DNA of 64,000 nucleotides from contig NZ_VDGG01000007.1 of NCBI RefSeq assembly GCF_006861775.1, positions 1-64,000 of the forward strand, in the 5' to 3' direction. The notes under the pieces were generated by a model. That model worked only from the letters and a program-made list of their open reading frames with translations, was not told the DNA's origin and made no database searches. This stretch comes from Psychrobacillus soli (GTDB lineage: Bacteria; Bacillota; Bacilli; Bacillales_A; Planococcaceae). Within the stretch, counting starts at the first letter, position 1. Each line of letters starts with the position of its first letter. The position numbers and the translations under genes are program-made. Positions 1-8,196 of this stretch are shown here, piece by piece.

Positions 1-143
1 AGTAATAATGTGTCTTAAAGCTCGCTTAACTCGCCAGTCTAGTATTTGTTAGACCGGTTTGTCGCGTTCAAAGGGAATATTGTCTCGTTCAACCATTTAT
101 TTTTAATGTAATGTTAGATTCTGATAAGTTAGTCTTTACCATA

Positions 144-267
144 GATTTTCGCTGCAGTCGGCGACTCCTGCCGGATGAGTGAGCAAATGAGCCATCCCTA
201 CGACGCCTAAGCGGCGGGGGTGGCTCATCGCTCACCCGGCGGAAAGCGTCCGACTGAAGCGAAAATC
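144..267. repeat. REP-like long imperfect palindrome, copy 1
   Basis: The outer arms GATTTTCGCTGCAGTCGG (144-161) and its near-complement (250-267) enclose a second dyad near 171-198 and 218-239, so most of the 124 nt can fold into one long hairpin. Related sequence lies at 13180-13240 (same GATTTTCGCTGCAG arm and a downstream GACGCATTA flank), and a decayed trace lies near 59165. This looks like a dispersed extragenic palindrome. It has no ORF and no transposase nearby. Confidence 0.7.
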
Positions 268-314
268 ATAGCGGTCACTAGTCGACGCATTACCACGCAG
301 TATCTCTAAACGTT

Positions 315-347
315 GCGAGTAACGAATGGAACGTTACGCATTTTTTT
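315..347 (+). terminator. candidate terminator hairpin entering from the left edge
   Basis: GCGAGTAACG pairs imperfectly with CGTTACGC and is followed by seven T residues on the plus strand. It could end a rightward transcript that starts before the window. The rest of 1-400 holds only the palindrome at 144-267. Confidence 0.35.
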
Positions 348-397
348 ATTTATTAATATTTTGCAGGGAAATAATTCAATATCCCACTCCCGAAAAG

Positions 398-438
398 AAA
401 AACCACTAAACTGCCTATTATAGAGGCTTATTTAGTGG
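398..438 (-). terminator. terminator of yjbO, overlapping its 3' end
   Basis: CCACTAAA (403-410) pairs with TTTAGTGG (431-438), with an inner GCC/GGC pairing. On the minus strand a T-rich tract follows. The right arm contains the last sense codons of yjbO, so the stop codon lies inside the hairpin. Confidence 0.8.
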
Positions 439-1342
439 CTTCTGATGGAATAATATCCTCCATATCTGTTGGAAAAGGAGATGTTATTTTTAATGTTTCC
501 CCTGAAAATGGGTGTTTGAATTTTAACTCCCTTGCATGTAATGCTTGTCTAGCTATAAACTTTAAACTACCACCGTATAAATCGTCACCGATTAAAGGAT
601 GACCGATTGACATCATATGTACGCGGATTTGATGCGTTCGTCCGGTATGCAGCTTTAGCCGGACATGTGTAAGTTCTTCTCCTTGCAAGTGAAACCTATT
701 TAAAACTTGTACAGAAGTTTTAGCATATTTTCCTTCGGGAGATATAAACCGTTCAATAATACTGCCATCTTTACGACCGATAGGGGCATCGATTACAAAC
801 GTATCTTCTTTTACAAATCCATGTACAATTGCTTCATAGTTCCTTGAAATCGTACCTGCTTTTTGCATTTCGCTTAATAAGTGATGGGCATGTCGATGTT
901 TCGCTACACAAATTACACCAGATGTGTCTTTATCTAGCCTTGTTACAATATGAACGGTCGCAGAAAGTCCACTTTCTTCTAAATAGCCAGCAACGAAATT
1001 TGCAATAGTTCCACTTGGATGCTCACGTGAAGGTATCGTACTTAATCCCGCTTCTTTCGTAAATATTAATACATGTTCATCTTCGAAAAGAATGGTGAAT
1101 TCACCTGTTTCGGCGATTAATCCTTCACTCTTCTTCTCCTGTGGAAAAATAATCGTCACTTTGTCGCCAACTGTCAATATATGCCTAACCGTTTTTTCTT
1201 CCCCATTGACAAGTATGGTGCCACCTTCATATTTAATACTAGTTAATGCTTTCTTAGAGATGCCGTATTGTTTAATAGCATCTCTAAGTAACAAGTGCGG
1301 TTCATTTATGTCAAAAGATAACGTGATGGAATGCTTGTTCAT
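428..1342 (-). CDS. yjbO: RluA-family pseudouridine synthase (YjbO-like)
   Basis: This is a 304-residue RNA pseudouridine synthase of the RluA/RluD family, which converts specific uridines in rRNA or tRNA to pseudouridine. An N-terminal S4-like region (about 15-70) is followed by the catalytic domain. The signature RLDKDTSG places the catalytic aspartate at residue 137, and [10 protein letters not shown] is also intact. The start ATG overlaps the nadK stop as ATGA, so the two genes are translationally coupled. It is the last gene of the leftward relQ-nadK-yjbO run, as in B. subtilis, and ends in its own terminator. The exact RNA target cannot be read from the sequence. Confidence 0.9.
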   Translation of the reverse strand: MNKHSITLSFDINEPHLLLRDAIKQYGISKKALTSIKYEGGTILVNGEEKTVRHILTVGDKVTIIFPQEKKSEGLIAETGEFTILFEDEHVLIFTKEAGLSTIPSREHPSGTIANFVAGYLEESGLSATVHIVTRLDKDTSGVICVAKHRHAHHLLSEMQKAGTISRNYEAIVHGFVKEDTFVIDAPIGRKDGSIIERFISPEGKYAKTSVQVLNRFHLQGEELTHVRLKLHTGRTHQIRVHMMSIGHPLIGDDLYGGSLKFIARQALHARELKFKHPFSGETLKITSPFPTDMEDIIPSEATK

Positions 1343-2145
1343 TTTTCCAGATCACTATCAATGAACGAATCATGTACTCGTTGCCAAAAAGGGAATGATC
1401 TAAACCGTGCAAAACGGATTTTTTCATCGGCTACTCGGTACTTAATCGATTGCACATCTTTATGCAATAATTGTAAATGATCGATCGTCACCATAAAATC
1501 TGGACCTTTTACTGGTTTCAGTAAACATGAATGATGTTTGGGTAATACAAGTGAGGAGCCTACTGTACGGAAAACCCGATTATTAATAGAAGCTATTTCT
1601 GCGAGTTGCATAGCTTCTAAAGACGGATGCACGATTGCTCCACCAAGTGCTTTATTGTACGCCGTACTTCCTGAAGGTGTCGACATACAAAGCCCGTCTC
1701 CTCTAAATCGTTCAAAATGTTTGCCATTTAGCTCCACGTCCATTACTAATGTCACATCCGGAGACTTTACAGTTGATTCATTAACAGCAAGATACACAGA
1801 ACTATCCTCTTCATGCTGATAGTTAATCGTCACTTCTAGCAGCGGATATTCAATGACCTCGAACTCTTTTTGTGCAATGCTAATGACAAGCTTTTCGATT
1901 TCTATCGGTTTCCAATCTGCATAAAAACCTAGATGCCCGGTGTGAATACCAACGAAAGCAACAGAACTTGTTAAATGCTTGTACTTATGGAAAGCATGTA
2001 ATAACGTTCCATCTCCCCCGATTGACAACACAATATCAGGGTTTTCTTCATCAAATATTAGTCCAAAATCAACTAAATACGTTTTAGCAGTTTCCCTTAA
2101 ACGATTGGATAAATCATCATTTCGTGATTGAATATAAAATTTCAT
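1339..2145 (-). CDS. nadK: NAD kinase
   Basis: This protein phosphorylates NAD to NADP with ATP in the cytoplasm. At 268 residues it has the usual length for the Firmicute NadK/PpnK family. The nucleotide-binding GGDGT motif is at residues 43-47 with its invariant aspartate at 45. The NE motif (VNEST, around 122) and the SGSTAYN segment follow. It overlaps relQ by four bases upstream and yjbO by four bases downstream. This tight coupling places the NADP supply in one transcript with an alarmone synthetase and an RNA modification enzyme, the same order as B. subtilis yjbM-nadF-yjbO. Confidence 0.95.
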   Translation of the reverse strand: MKFYIQSRNDDLSNRLRETAKTYLVDFGLIFDEENPDIVLSIGGDGTLLHAFHKYKHLTSSVAFVGIHTGHLGFYADWKPIEIEKLVISIAQKEFEVIEYPLLEVTINYQHEEDSSVYLAVNESTVKSPDVTLVMDVELNGKHFERFRGDGLCMSTPSGSTAYNKALGGAIVHPSLEAMQLAEIASINNRVFRTVGSSLVLPKHHSCLLKPVKGPDFMVTIDHLQLLHKDVQSIKYRVADEKIRFARFRSFPFWQRVHDSFIDSDLEK

Positions 2146-2822
2146 CGCGCGCGCCCCCTTTCTTCTTTATGGCCTTCATGAATTCTTGGCGTAGATAGTT
2201 CTTTATTTTCACTAAAATATTTTTGGGCTTCTTGGATTTCTCCTCGTATCAAAGACATCTCCTCGTCTAAACGAAAAGCTGCTTCCGCTGCATACTGCAG
2301 GCGCTTTTTTATCTCTTCTGGGAAAATCCCTTTATATTTATAATTCAGCGAATGTTCAATGGACGCCCAAAAGTTCATTGCAAGCGTCCGAATTTGTATT
2401 TCCGCTAAAATATTGATTTCCCCGTGTATTGTTTGAACCGGATACTCAATAATTACATGATACGATCTATAGCCGCTTTGCTTTTTATGGGAAATATAAT
2501 CCCGTTCTTCCACGATTTTTATATCTTTTCTTGCACGCAATAATTCCACAACATGTTCGATATCATCTACAAATTGACACATCATTCGAAGTCCTGCAAT
2601 ATCGGGTATTTCCTTTGCTAACGTCTCGGAAGGTTCAAATACTATCCCCTTTATCAGAGACTTGTCATAGATACTTGCAAGTGGCTTGACACGTCCCGTC
2701 ACAAATTCAATGGGCGAGTTTGTGTTTTCAATTTCATATTGTGTACGCATTCCTTTTAACTTCACTTTTAACTCGGAAACTGCTTGCTTGTAAGGCTCTA
2801 AAAAACGTTCCCATTGCCCCAT
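2142..2822 (-). CDS. relQ: small alarmone synthetase (GTP pyrophosphokinase RelQ)
   Basis: This is a short RelA/SpoT-type synthetase that transfers pyrophosphate from ATP to GDP or GTP to make (p)ppGpp; no hydrolase domain is present. The ATG at 2822 is chosen as start, giving 226 residues beginning [12 protein letters not shown]. An in-frame ATG five codons earlier overlaps the GGAGGTG ribosome site that serves 2822. The synthetase core SGYRSYH and [22 protein letters not shown] is intact, and the acidic or charged tail resembles B. subtilis YjbM. The 3' end overlaps nadK by four bases. The UPF0738 gene lies just upstream on the same strand. Confidence 0.93.
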   Translation of the reverse strand: MGQWERFLEPYKQAVSELKVKLKGMRTQYEIENTNSPIEFVTGRVKPLASIYDKSLIKGIVFEPSETLAKEIPDIAGLRMMCQFVDDIEHVVELLRARKDIKIVEERDYISHKKQSGYRSYHVIIEYPVQTIHGEINILAEIQIRTLAMNFWASIEHSLNYKYKGIFPEEIKKRLQYAAEAAFRLDEEMSLIRGEIQEAQKYFSENKELSTPRIHEGHKEERGRAR

Positions 2823-2853
2823 AAGCTTCACCTCCATTTCACTTACACTTTGC

Positions 2854-3261
2854 TTATGCTTTTAATATTGCATCAAATGCTTCCTCTACTGCTTTTGAAA
2901 ACGTAACACCGTAGTTATCATTTCCTTCAATATTAAAAATAAGCATTTCCAATTCTTCTTTAAACTTATGTAAAGTTAGCTCCATATCCCCAAATTGTAA
3001 TGTAGGATCATTTTCCGCTTTTAAAGTATGTACTAATAATGGCCATACATCTTGTCCGAACTTTACATAGTGATACCCTGTTTCATCTTCCAATAGGTAG
3101 ACAAAAGACAAAGAATCAGAATCGGTAATCATTCGTTCCCCTGCTTTAATATTTGGATGGTTCGGCATTTCCTCTAATGTAAAACGAATATCATTTTCTA
3201 GTTGCACACCACTGTGCACGTTATAAGTAATAGGCAAAATAATTCTTTCCTTTCTGTCCAT
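2854..3261 (-). CDS. yjbL: UPF0738 family protein YjbL
   Basis: This 135-residue soluble, acidic protein matches the UPF0738 family by position and size; B. subtilis YjbL sits at the same place next to yjbM. It has no signal peptide, membrane segment or recognisable catalytic motif, and its function is unknown. It is divergent from yjbK and lies 31 bases upstream of the relQ start, so it probably leads the relQ-nadK-yjbO transcript. The start is uncertain. The ATG at 3261 has a poorly spaced ribosome site, and an internal AAAGGA precedes a TTG near 3237. Confidence 0.75.
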   Translation of the reverse strand: MDRKERIILPITYNVHSGVQLENDIRFTLEEMPNHPNIKAGERMITDSDSLSFVYLLEDETGYHYVKFGQDVWPLLVHTLKAENDPTLQFGDMELTLHKFKEELEMLIFNIEGNDNYGVTFSKAVEEAFDAILKA

Positions 3262-3281
3262 TCTTCCACTATTTTATCATA

Positions 3282-3309
3282 TTGAAACTCATTGCAAACC
3301 GTCTATAAT
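3282..3309 (+). promoter_or_regulatory. sigma-A promoter of yjbK
   Basis: TTGAAA (3282-3287), a 16-nt spacer and TATAAT (3304-3309). Transcription would begin near 3316. This excludes the upstream TTG at 3292 as the yjbK start and supports the GTG at 3337. Confidence 0.7.
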
Positions 3310-3336
3310 AGAAATAATAGGAAAGGTCGTGAAATT

Positions 3337-3912
3337 GTGCAATCTGAACGAGAAATTGAGTTTAAAAACCTACTGACACAAGAAGAATTTGACACATTAG
3401 TTACTGTTTTTCGCTTAACATCTGCTGACTTCCAAACACAAACAAATTACTATTTCGATACACCAGATAACTATTTTAAAGAAAAGAAAATGGGTTTTAG
3501 ATTACGCGTTTTACCAAACCGCAATGAATTAACTTTAAAAACACCAGTCCAACAACATGTGATGGAAGAAAAAACGGTAATATTATCAAATGATGAACGA
3601 GATGCTATCATTCACGAAAATCGCTTCCCCACCGTCTCATTTTTGGAGCAAATAAAAGATAAAGACCCATTAATATGTATTGGCAGTATGCAAACAAATC
3701 GAGCACAAATTGCGTATAACAAGGGCGTACTTTTTTTTGATCACTCCCTTTATAGTCGTAAAGAAGATTTTGAGGTAGAATATGAATGTGGAGATGTCGA
3801 AAATGGGCAAAAAGTTTTCCTTCAATTATTACAAGAACATCATATTCCTATCCGACCTACGGATAAAAAAATTGCTCGTCTTTTAAAATATAACAACTCG
3901 TTGGAAGGTTGA
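3337..3912 (+). CDS. yjbK: CYTH domain protein (YjbK)
   Basis: This member of the CYTH/triphosphate tunnel metalloenzyme family is about 191 residues from a GTG start. The family hydrolyses inorganic triphosphate or related triphosphates in a metal-dependent beta tunnel. The family signature ExExK (EIEFK) is at residues 6-10, followed by YFDTPD and a basic stretch, FRLRVLPN, LTLKTP. The longer frame begins at 3292 inside the promoter, so GTG with upstream AGGAAAGG is preferred. The lytic transglycosylase starts six bases after its stop, suggesting one transcript. The substrate in the cell is not evident. Confidence 0.85.
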   Translation: MQSEREIEFKNLLTQEEFDTLVTVFRLTSADFQTQTNYYFDTPDNYFKEKKMGFRLRVLPNRNELTLKTPVQQHVMEEKTVILSNDERDAIIHENRFPTVSFLEQIKDKDPLICIGSMQTNRAQIAYNKGVLFFDHSLYSRKEDFEVEYECGDVENGQKVFLQLLQEHHIPIRPTDKKIARLLKYNNSLEG

Positions 3913-3918
3913 TACCTA

Positions 3919-4569
3919 ATGGATATTCAATCCCTTAAAACACTAATGGAAATAAATGCAATGCAATCATTAGGAAGTGTGCAAAGCTCTCAAAATAGCT
4001 CCTCCGCTTCTTTTTTCTCTGAAATGTTAGGACAAGTATTACAAACAGGCGAAAATAATACTGCTTCAGATAATAGAAGTTCTTTGTATTATAATGGAGA
4101 TTCCCCTGTTTTTATGCCATCAAACTTTGCATATCAAAATGAAAATTTGGTGGATGCTATTGCCACTTATACACCGTCAAATTCGTTGGGAACATCTGAC
4201 TTGGATGACATTATTAAACGTGCAGCGAACAAATATCATGTACCCGAAAAACTAATTTCATCTGTCATTAAACAAGAATCTAATTTTAATCCCTCCGCGC
4301 TAAGTTCTGCAGGTGCCTCTGGATTAATGCAATTGATGCCTGGAACCGCCAAATATTTAGGCGTTTCGGATATTTTAGACCCCGAACAAAATGTGATGGG
4401 CGGCGCAAAATACTTACGCCAAATGCTCGATCAATTTAATGGAGACATGGAAACAGCACTCGCTGCTTATAATGCAGGACCTGGAGCAGTAAAAAAATAT
4501 GGTGGAATCCCTCCATATAAAGAAACACAAAATTATGTTCAAAAAGTATTAAACTATTACCAAGCATAA
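3919..4569 (+). CDS. cwlQ: SLT-type lytic transglycosylase (YjbJ/CwlQ-like)
   Basis: This is a 216-residue peptidoglycan lytic enzyme. The N-terminal 100 residues are low-complexity and Ser/Asn-rich with no clear family. The C-terminal half is a goose-lysozyme-like SLT domain. The catalytic glutamate is in SVIKQESNFNP, followed by SSAGASGLMQLMPGTA and ALAAYNAGPGAVKKYGG, which are the classic motifs. No cleavable signal peptide is obvious, as in B. subtilis CwlQ, so the export route is unclear. It follows yjbK by six bases and is closed by a strong terminator. Confidence 0.9.
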   Translation: MDIQSLKTLMEINAMQSLGSVQSSQNSSSASFFSEMLGQVLQTGENNTASDNRSSLYYNGDSPVFMPSNFAYQNENLVDAIATYTPSNSLGTSDLDDIIKRAANKYHVPEKLISSVIKQESNFNPSALSSAGASGLMQLMPGTAKYLGVSDILDPEQNVMGGAKYLRQMLDQFNGDMETALAAYNAGPGAVKKYGGIPPYKETQNYVQKVLNYYQA

Positions 4570-4575
4570 TCCCGA

Positions 4576-4605
4576 AACGGCCTTTTGTAAGGTCGTTTTT
4601 TAGTG
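4576..4605 (+). terminator. terminator after cwlQ
   Basis: AACGGCCTT, a short loop, AAGGTCGTT, then a T tract on the plus strand. Confidence 0.85.
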
Positions 4606-4618
4606 ACAGTCTAAATAT

Positions 4619-4647
4619 TTGAGATAATTCTTTAGGATTGATAGAAT
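4619..4647 (+). promoter_or_regulatory. sigma-A promoter of yjbI-spxH
   Basis: TTGAGA (4619-4624), a 17-nt spacer and TAGAAT (4642-4647); each hexamer is one base off consensus. The AAAGGAG ribosome site and the yjbI ATG at 4681 follow. Confidence 0.65.
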
Positions 4648-4680
4648 GATATTAGAGCTAAAACAAAGGAGTAACGAATA

Positions 4681-5079
4681 ATGACACAAAAACCAATACT
4701 TCCTTACGATGAGATTGGAGCAGAGAAATTATCCCAGCTTGTCGATACGTTTTACAGTAATGTTGCAAAACATCCAATGCTGAAGCCAATTTTTCCAAAT
4801 GATTTAACAGAAACCGCAAGAAAACAAAAACAATTTTTAACACAATATCTTGGCGGTCCCAATTTATATACAGAAGAGCATGGACATCCGATGATGAAAA
4901 TGCGTCATAATCCGTTTCCAATTACACCTGAAAGAGCAGCAGCTTGGCTTTCTTGCATGAGAGCTGCAATGGATTCTGTTGGTCTAGAAGGTAAAATGCG
5001 TGAAACTTTCTATCGAAGACTTGAGCTTACTGCCAACCACATGGTCAATCAAATGAGTCATGAGGAGGAACGAGAGTGA
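4681..5079 (+). CDS. yjbI: truncated haemoglobin (group II, YjbI)
   Basis: This 132-residue haem protein of the truncated globin family binds oxygen or other diatomic ligands. Tyr25 (B10 position in DTFYSNV) and the proximal His76 in MRHNPFPI are present. The YLGGP segment is typical of group II. The stop overlaps the spxH start as GTGA, so the pair is co-translated. The arrangement yjbH-yjbI is conserved in Bacillales and suggests a role in thiol or nitrosative/oxidative stress linked to the Spx pathway, but that role is inference. Confidence 0.93.
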   Translation: MTQKPILPYDEIGAEKLSQLVDTFYSNVAKHPMLKPIFPNDLTETARKQKQFLTQYLGGPNLYTEEHGHPMMKMRHNPFPITPERAAAWLSCMRAAMDSVGLEGKMRETFYRRLELTANHMVNQMSHEEERE

Positions 5080-5897
5080 CAAGAATACTAATTCCGACTG
5101 AACCGATTACATCTCCTTTACTAAACAAGCCTCTTGAAATGTACGTATTTCTAGACCCACTTTGCTCCGCTTGTTGGGAAATGCAACCGATTGTTCGGAA
5201 ATTGCAAGTTCAATATGGACAGTATTTTACGATTCGAACAGTATTGAGTACACAGCTGAGTAATTTAAATACTGTTTGTAAAACGTCAATTGAAGAAAAA
5301 ACAAAGATTCAATGTGAGTTTCCGGATATAGAGCATACCGTATTCCCTTCCATTGCAGTAAAAGCTGCAGAGTTTCAGGGAAGAAGAGCCGCCCTTCGTT
5401 TTTTCAATAAAATACAAGAGTATCTTTTCATTAAAACGAAAAATGTTACTTCCTTTTCTGTATTGCAAGAAATAGCAAGTAAAGTCAACATTGATGTGGA
5501 TGAATTCACACAAGACTTCAAGTCAAAAGAGTGTGCACGTTCTTTCCAAAGCGATTTATCCATCACTTCAGAAATGGATGTTACTACATTTCCAAGTATC
5601 GTATTTTTTAATGAAAATATTGAAGATGAAGGTATTAAAGTATCGGGTGTTTATCCATATGAAATTTATGTACAAATATTACAAGAAATGCTATATGAAA
5701 AACCAGAAGTACAAGAACCACCTGCTCTCGAGAAGCTTTTTGATCGATTCCATTCCCTAACAACCAATGAAATTGCTAGCTATTATTATATTTCCGAACA
5801 ACAAGCTGAACGAGAACTAAAAAAACTCCTTTTACTTCAAAAGGTAGAACGATTGGTATTACCTGACGTTGTCATATGGCGATTGAAAAATAACTAA
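5076..5897 (+). CDS. spxH: Spx-degradation adaptor SpxH (YjbH), DsbA-like
   Basis: This 273-residue thioredoxin-fold protein delivers the regulator Spx to ClpXP for degradation in B. subtilis and S. aureus. The CxxC motif is Cys30-Ser-Ala-Cys33 in FLDPLCSACWEMQP, and KAAEFQGRRAALRF is family-typical. The GTG start overlaps the yjbI stop and has a GAGGAGG site seven bases upstream. The His-rich N-terminus described for B. subtilis YjbH is absent: there is no histidine in the first 40 residues. Its client Spx and the ClpC adaptor MecA are encoded about 5 kb away in this window. A strong terminator follows. Confidence 0.92.
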   Translation: MTRILIPTEPITSPLLNKPLEMYVFLDPLCSACWEMQPIVRKLQVQYGQYFTIRTVLSTQLSNLNTVCKTSIEEKTKIQCEFPDIEHTVFPSIAVKAAEFQGRRAALRFFNKIQEYLFIKTKNVTSFSVLQEIASKVNIDVDEFTQDFKSKECARSFQSDLSITSEMDVTTFPSIVFFNENIEDEGIKVSGVYPYEIYVQILQEMLYEKPEVQEPPALEKLFDRFHSLTTNEIASYYYISEQQAERELKKLLLLQKVERLVLPDVVIWRLKNN

Positions 5898-5900
5898 CAT

Positions 5901-5938
5901 AAAGCTCCTCATCAACAATCGATGAGGAGCTTTATTTT
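5901..5938 (+). terminator. terminator after spxH
   Basis: AAAGCTCCTCATC, a 7-nt loop and GATGAGGAGCTTT, then a T-rich tail. Confidence 0.9.
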
Positions 5939-5985
5939 GCTCTATATAAGGATAAATATGTCTATGCTTTTTTACAATCCAAATT

Positions 5986-6025
5986 GAAAACACCCTTTCC
6001 TCAGTTAGGAAAGGGTGTTTTCGTT
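5986..6025. terminator. second strong hairpin in the spxH-pepF gap
   Basis: GAAAACACCCTTTCCT and AGGAAAGGGTGTTTTC form a 16-bp stem around a 5-nt loop, followed by GTTTT on the plus strand. No gene lies between this hairpin and the spxH terminator, so it is either a backup terminator or the end of a small RNA. Confidence 0.6.
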
Positions 6026-6080
6026 TTACAAAGGGGATGGGAGAAATGTTCACGTTCAAACAAAGGGGTGTATGTTATCT

Positions 6081-6096
6081 TGTGATTTATTTCACA
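6081..6096. promoter_or_regulatory. Fnr/Crp- or Rex-like palindromic site
   Basis: TGTGATTTATTTCACA is an exact TGTGA-N6-TCACA palindrome, the half-site pattern of Crp/Fnr-family regulators, and is also close to Rex sites (TTGTGA-N6-TCACAA). It lies in the gap between two terminators, and the nearest genes point toward it. The rest of 6026-6264 holds nothing I can call. Confidence 0.45.
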
Positions 6097-6261
6097 CTCT
6101 TACTTTATCATGTCATCTAAAAAAATACAATATATTAGCACTCACTTTCACAAATTCGTCATACATTAGACGTCATACATCTGTAATTCTTGGCACAATT
6201 AAATATTTTGTGCACATAGGTGCGGATATCACTGTTTTAAGAGCTCTCTATGTCTTTATCA

Positions 6262-6302
6262 TACAAAAAAGGCCAAACTGTGCAATCTCCAGTTTAGCCT
6301 TC
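6262..6302 (-). terminator. terminator of pepF
   Basis: AAGGCCAAACTG and CAGTTTAGCCTT pair across a 9-nt loop. A run of T follows on the minus strand, just beyond the pepF stop. Confidence 0.85.
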
Positions 6303-6313
6303 TTCTTATTATT

Positions 6314-8134
6314 TTATTCCGCTAATAGTAATTGTTCTAATTCATTTAGTTTTTCTTCAAATACACGACATGCTTCTTCGATTGGAGCTGCTGTGTTCAT
6401 ATCTACGCCAGCTTTCTTTAATACTTCAATCGGATAATCTGAGCAACCTGCTTTTAAGAATTCATTAATATAACGGTCAACGGCTGGTTTACCTTCCGTC
6501 AAAATTTGATTGCTTAATGCGGTAGCGGCACTTAAACCTGTTGCATATTGATATACATAGTAGTTGTAGTAGAAATGAGGAATTCTAGCCCACTCAAGTC
6601 CAATTTGCTCATCGATGACGATATCATCACCAAAGTACTTTTGATTTAGTTTATAATATTCTTCTGTTAATTTATCCGCCGTTAATGCTTCTCCATCTTG
6701 GTCTAGCTGATGGATAATATGCTCAAACTCTGCGAACATAGTTTGACGGAATACTGTTCCACGGAATCCTTCTAACCAGTGATTCAGTAAGTAAATGCGT
6801 TTTTTAGGATCATCGATCGTTTTCAATAAATAATCATTCAATAATGCCTCATTACAAGTAGAAGCTACTTCTGCAACAAAAATAGAATAATCCCCATATA
6901 CATACGGCTGATTTGCGCGTGTGTAATAACTATGAATACTATGACCAAATTCATGTGCTAATGTGAATAAATTATTAACGTTATTTTGCCAGTTCATCAA
7001 AATGTATGGGTTCGTACCGTACGTACCAGAAGAGTATGCACCTGAGCGCTTTCCTTTTGTTTCTACAACATCTACCCAACGACTTTCTAATCCTTGCTTT
7101 ACGATCGATACATATTCCTCTCCAAGTGGAGCAAAACTTTTTAGCATTGTATCACATGCTTCTTCATACGTATATTCCATTTTCAATTCTTTTACGAGTG
7201 GTGTGTATAAATCCCACATATGCAACTCATCTAATCCAAGTACTTTTTTTCGTAAGCTTACATATTTATGGAGCAGATGAACGTTTTTATTAATCGTTCC
7301 AACTAAATTGTCGTACACGCTTTCCGGAATATGATTTCCCGACATTGCCGCCTCTCGAGCGGAAGCGTATTTTCTAATTTTAGCGTTTACATTATCTCCT
7401 TTTACATTCCCAGCTAATGTAGATGCAAATGTATTGCGGAACTGGCCATACGTGTCATACATCGCTTTAAATGCGTCTTCTCGCACACGACCATCTTCGC
7501 TTTCTAGGAAGCGGGAATATCGTCCATGTGTTAGTTGTACTTCGTTGCCATCTTCATCTTTGATCGACGGAAATTCTAAATCCGCGTTATTTAACTTACC
7601 AAAAGTATCCGACGGTGATCCTGCAACTTCTGAAAACTGTGCAAGTAATGCTTCTTGTTCTTTTGGCAGTACATGGGGGCGCTCTAGATTAACTTCCTCT
7701 AATAGTTGACGGTACAATTGCAAATCATTATTTTCAGATAAGTAGGTAGAAAGAGTTGACTCATCCAATGATAAAATTTCCGGCACTAAAAATGATAGTT
7801 CCGTAGAAACTTTTACATACAGCGATTTTATGCGGCTATCCATCGCTTGATAAGTACTATTGGCAGTATCTTGGTCCGAACGCATATGTGCAAACGTATA
7901 CAACTTACGTAAACGTCCCGTAAGTTCATCTCGATAAGTTAGTACTTCTAACAAAGCATTTGAACCATTTGCAATCGTCCCTTGAAATGTGGATGCTTTT
8001 TCAGCTAATTTTGCTACATCTTGAAATTCTTTTTCCCAAGCGTCATTAGAAGGAAAAATGTCTTCTAATCTCCAAGTTAGATGCTCTTCTACTTCCTCAC
8101 GCGTTAATACTTTGTTATTTGTTTCTTTTGTCAA
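6314..8134 (-). CDS. pepF: oligoendopeptidase F (M3 family)
   Basis: This cytoplasmic zinc metallopeptidase cleaves short peptides of roughly 7-17 residues. It has about 606 residues from the chosen TTG start at 8134, which follows AAGGGGAG by six bases. The longer frame adds 13 residues with no ribosome site. The zinc motif HEFGHSIH is present (His394, Glu395, His398 in the TTG numbering), and the third ligand region lies in EVASTCNEALL. Length and position (between coiA and yjbH) match B. subtilis PepF/YjbG. Two peptide importers elsewhere in the window would supply substrates. Confidence 0.93.
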   Translation of the reverse strand: MTKETNNKVLTREEVEEHLTWRLEDIFPSNDAWEKEFQDVAKLAEKASTFQGTIANGSNALLEVLTYRDELTGRLRKLYTFAHMRSDQDTANSTYQAMDSRIKSLYVKVSTELSFLVPEILSLDESTLSTYLSENNDLQLYRQLLEEVNLERPHVLPKEQEALLAQFSEVAGSPSDTFGKLNNADLEFPSIKDEDGNEVQLTHGRYSRFLESEDGRVREDAFKAMYDTYGQFRNTFASTLAGNVKGDNVNAKIRKYASAREAAMSGNHIPESVYDNLVGTINKNVHLLHKYVSLRKKVLGLDELHMWDLYTPLVKELKMEYTYEEACDTMLKSFAPLGEEYVSIVKQGLESRWVDVVETKGKRSGAYSSGTYGTNPYILMNWQNNVNNLFTLAHEFGHSIHSYYTRANQPYVYGDYSIFVAEVASTCNEALLNDYLLKTIDDPKKRIYLLNHWLEGFRGTVFRQTMFAEFEHIIHQLDQDGEALTADKLTEEYYKLNQKYFGDDIVIDEQIGLEWARIPHFYYNYYVYQYATGLSAATALSNQILTEGKPAVDRYINEFLKAGCSDYPIEVLKKAGVDMNTAAPIEEACRVFEEKLNELEQLLLAE

Positions 8135-8196
8135 GATGAACTCCCCTTCCAGTTGTTTCGAAATTCGTATCACTATTTATTTTCTCAATTTTCAGG

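Noticed and set aside
6015-6437. 140-residue plus-strand ORF
   Set aside because: It begins inside a terminator hairpin, passes through the pepF terminator and is antisense to pepF. No domain is visible.
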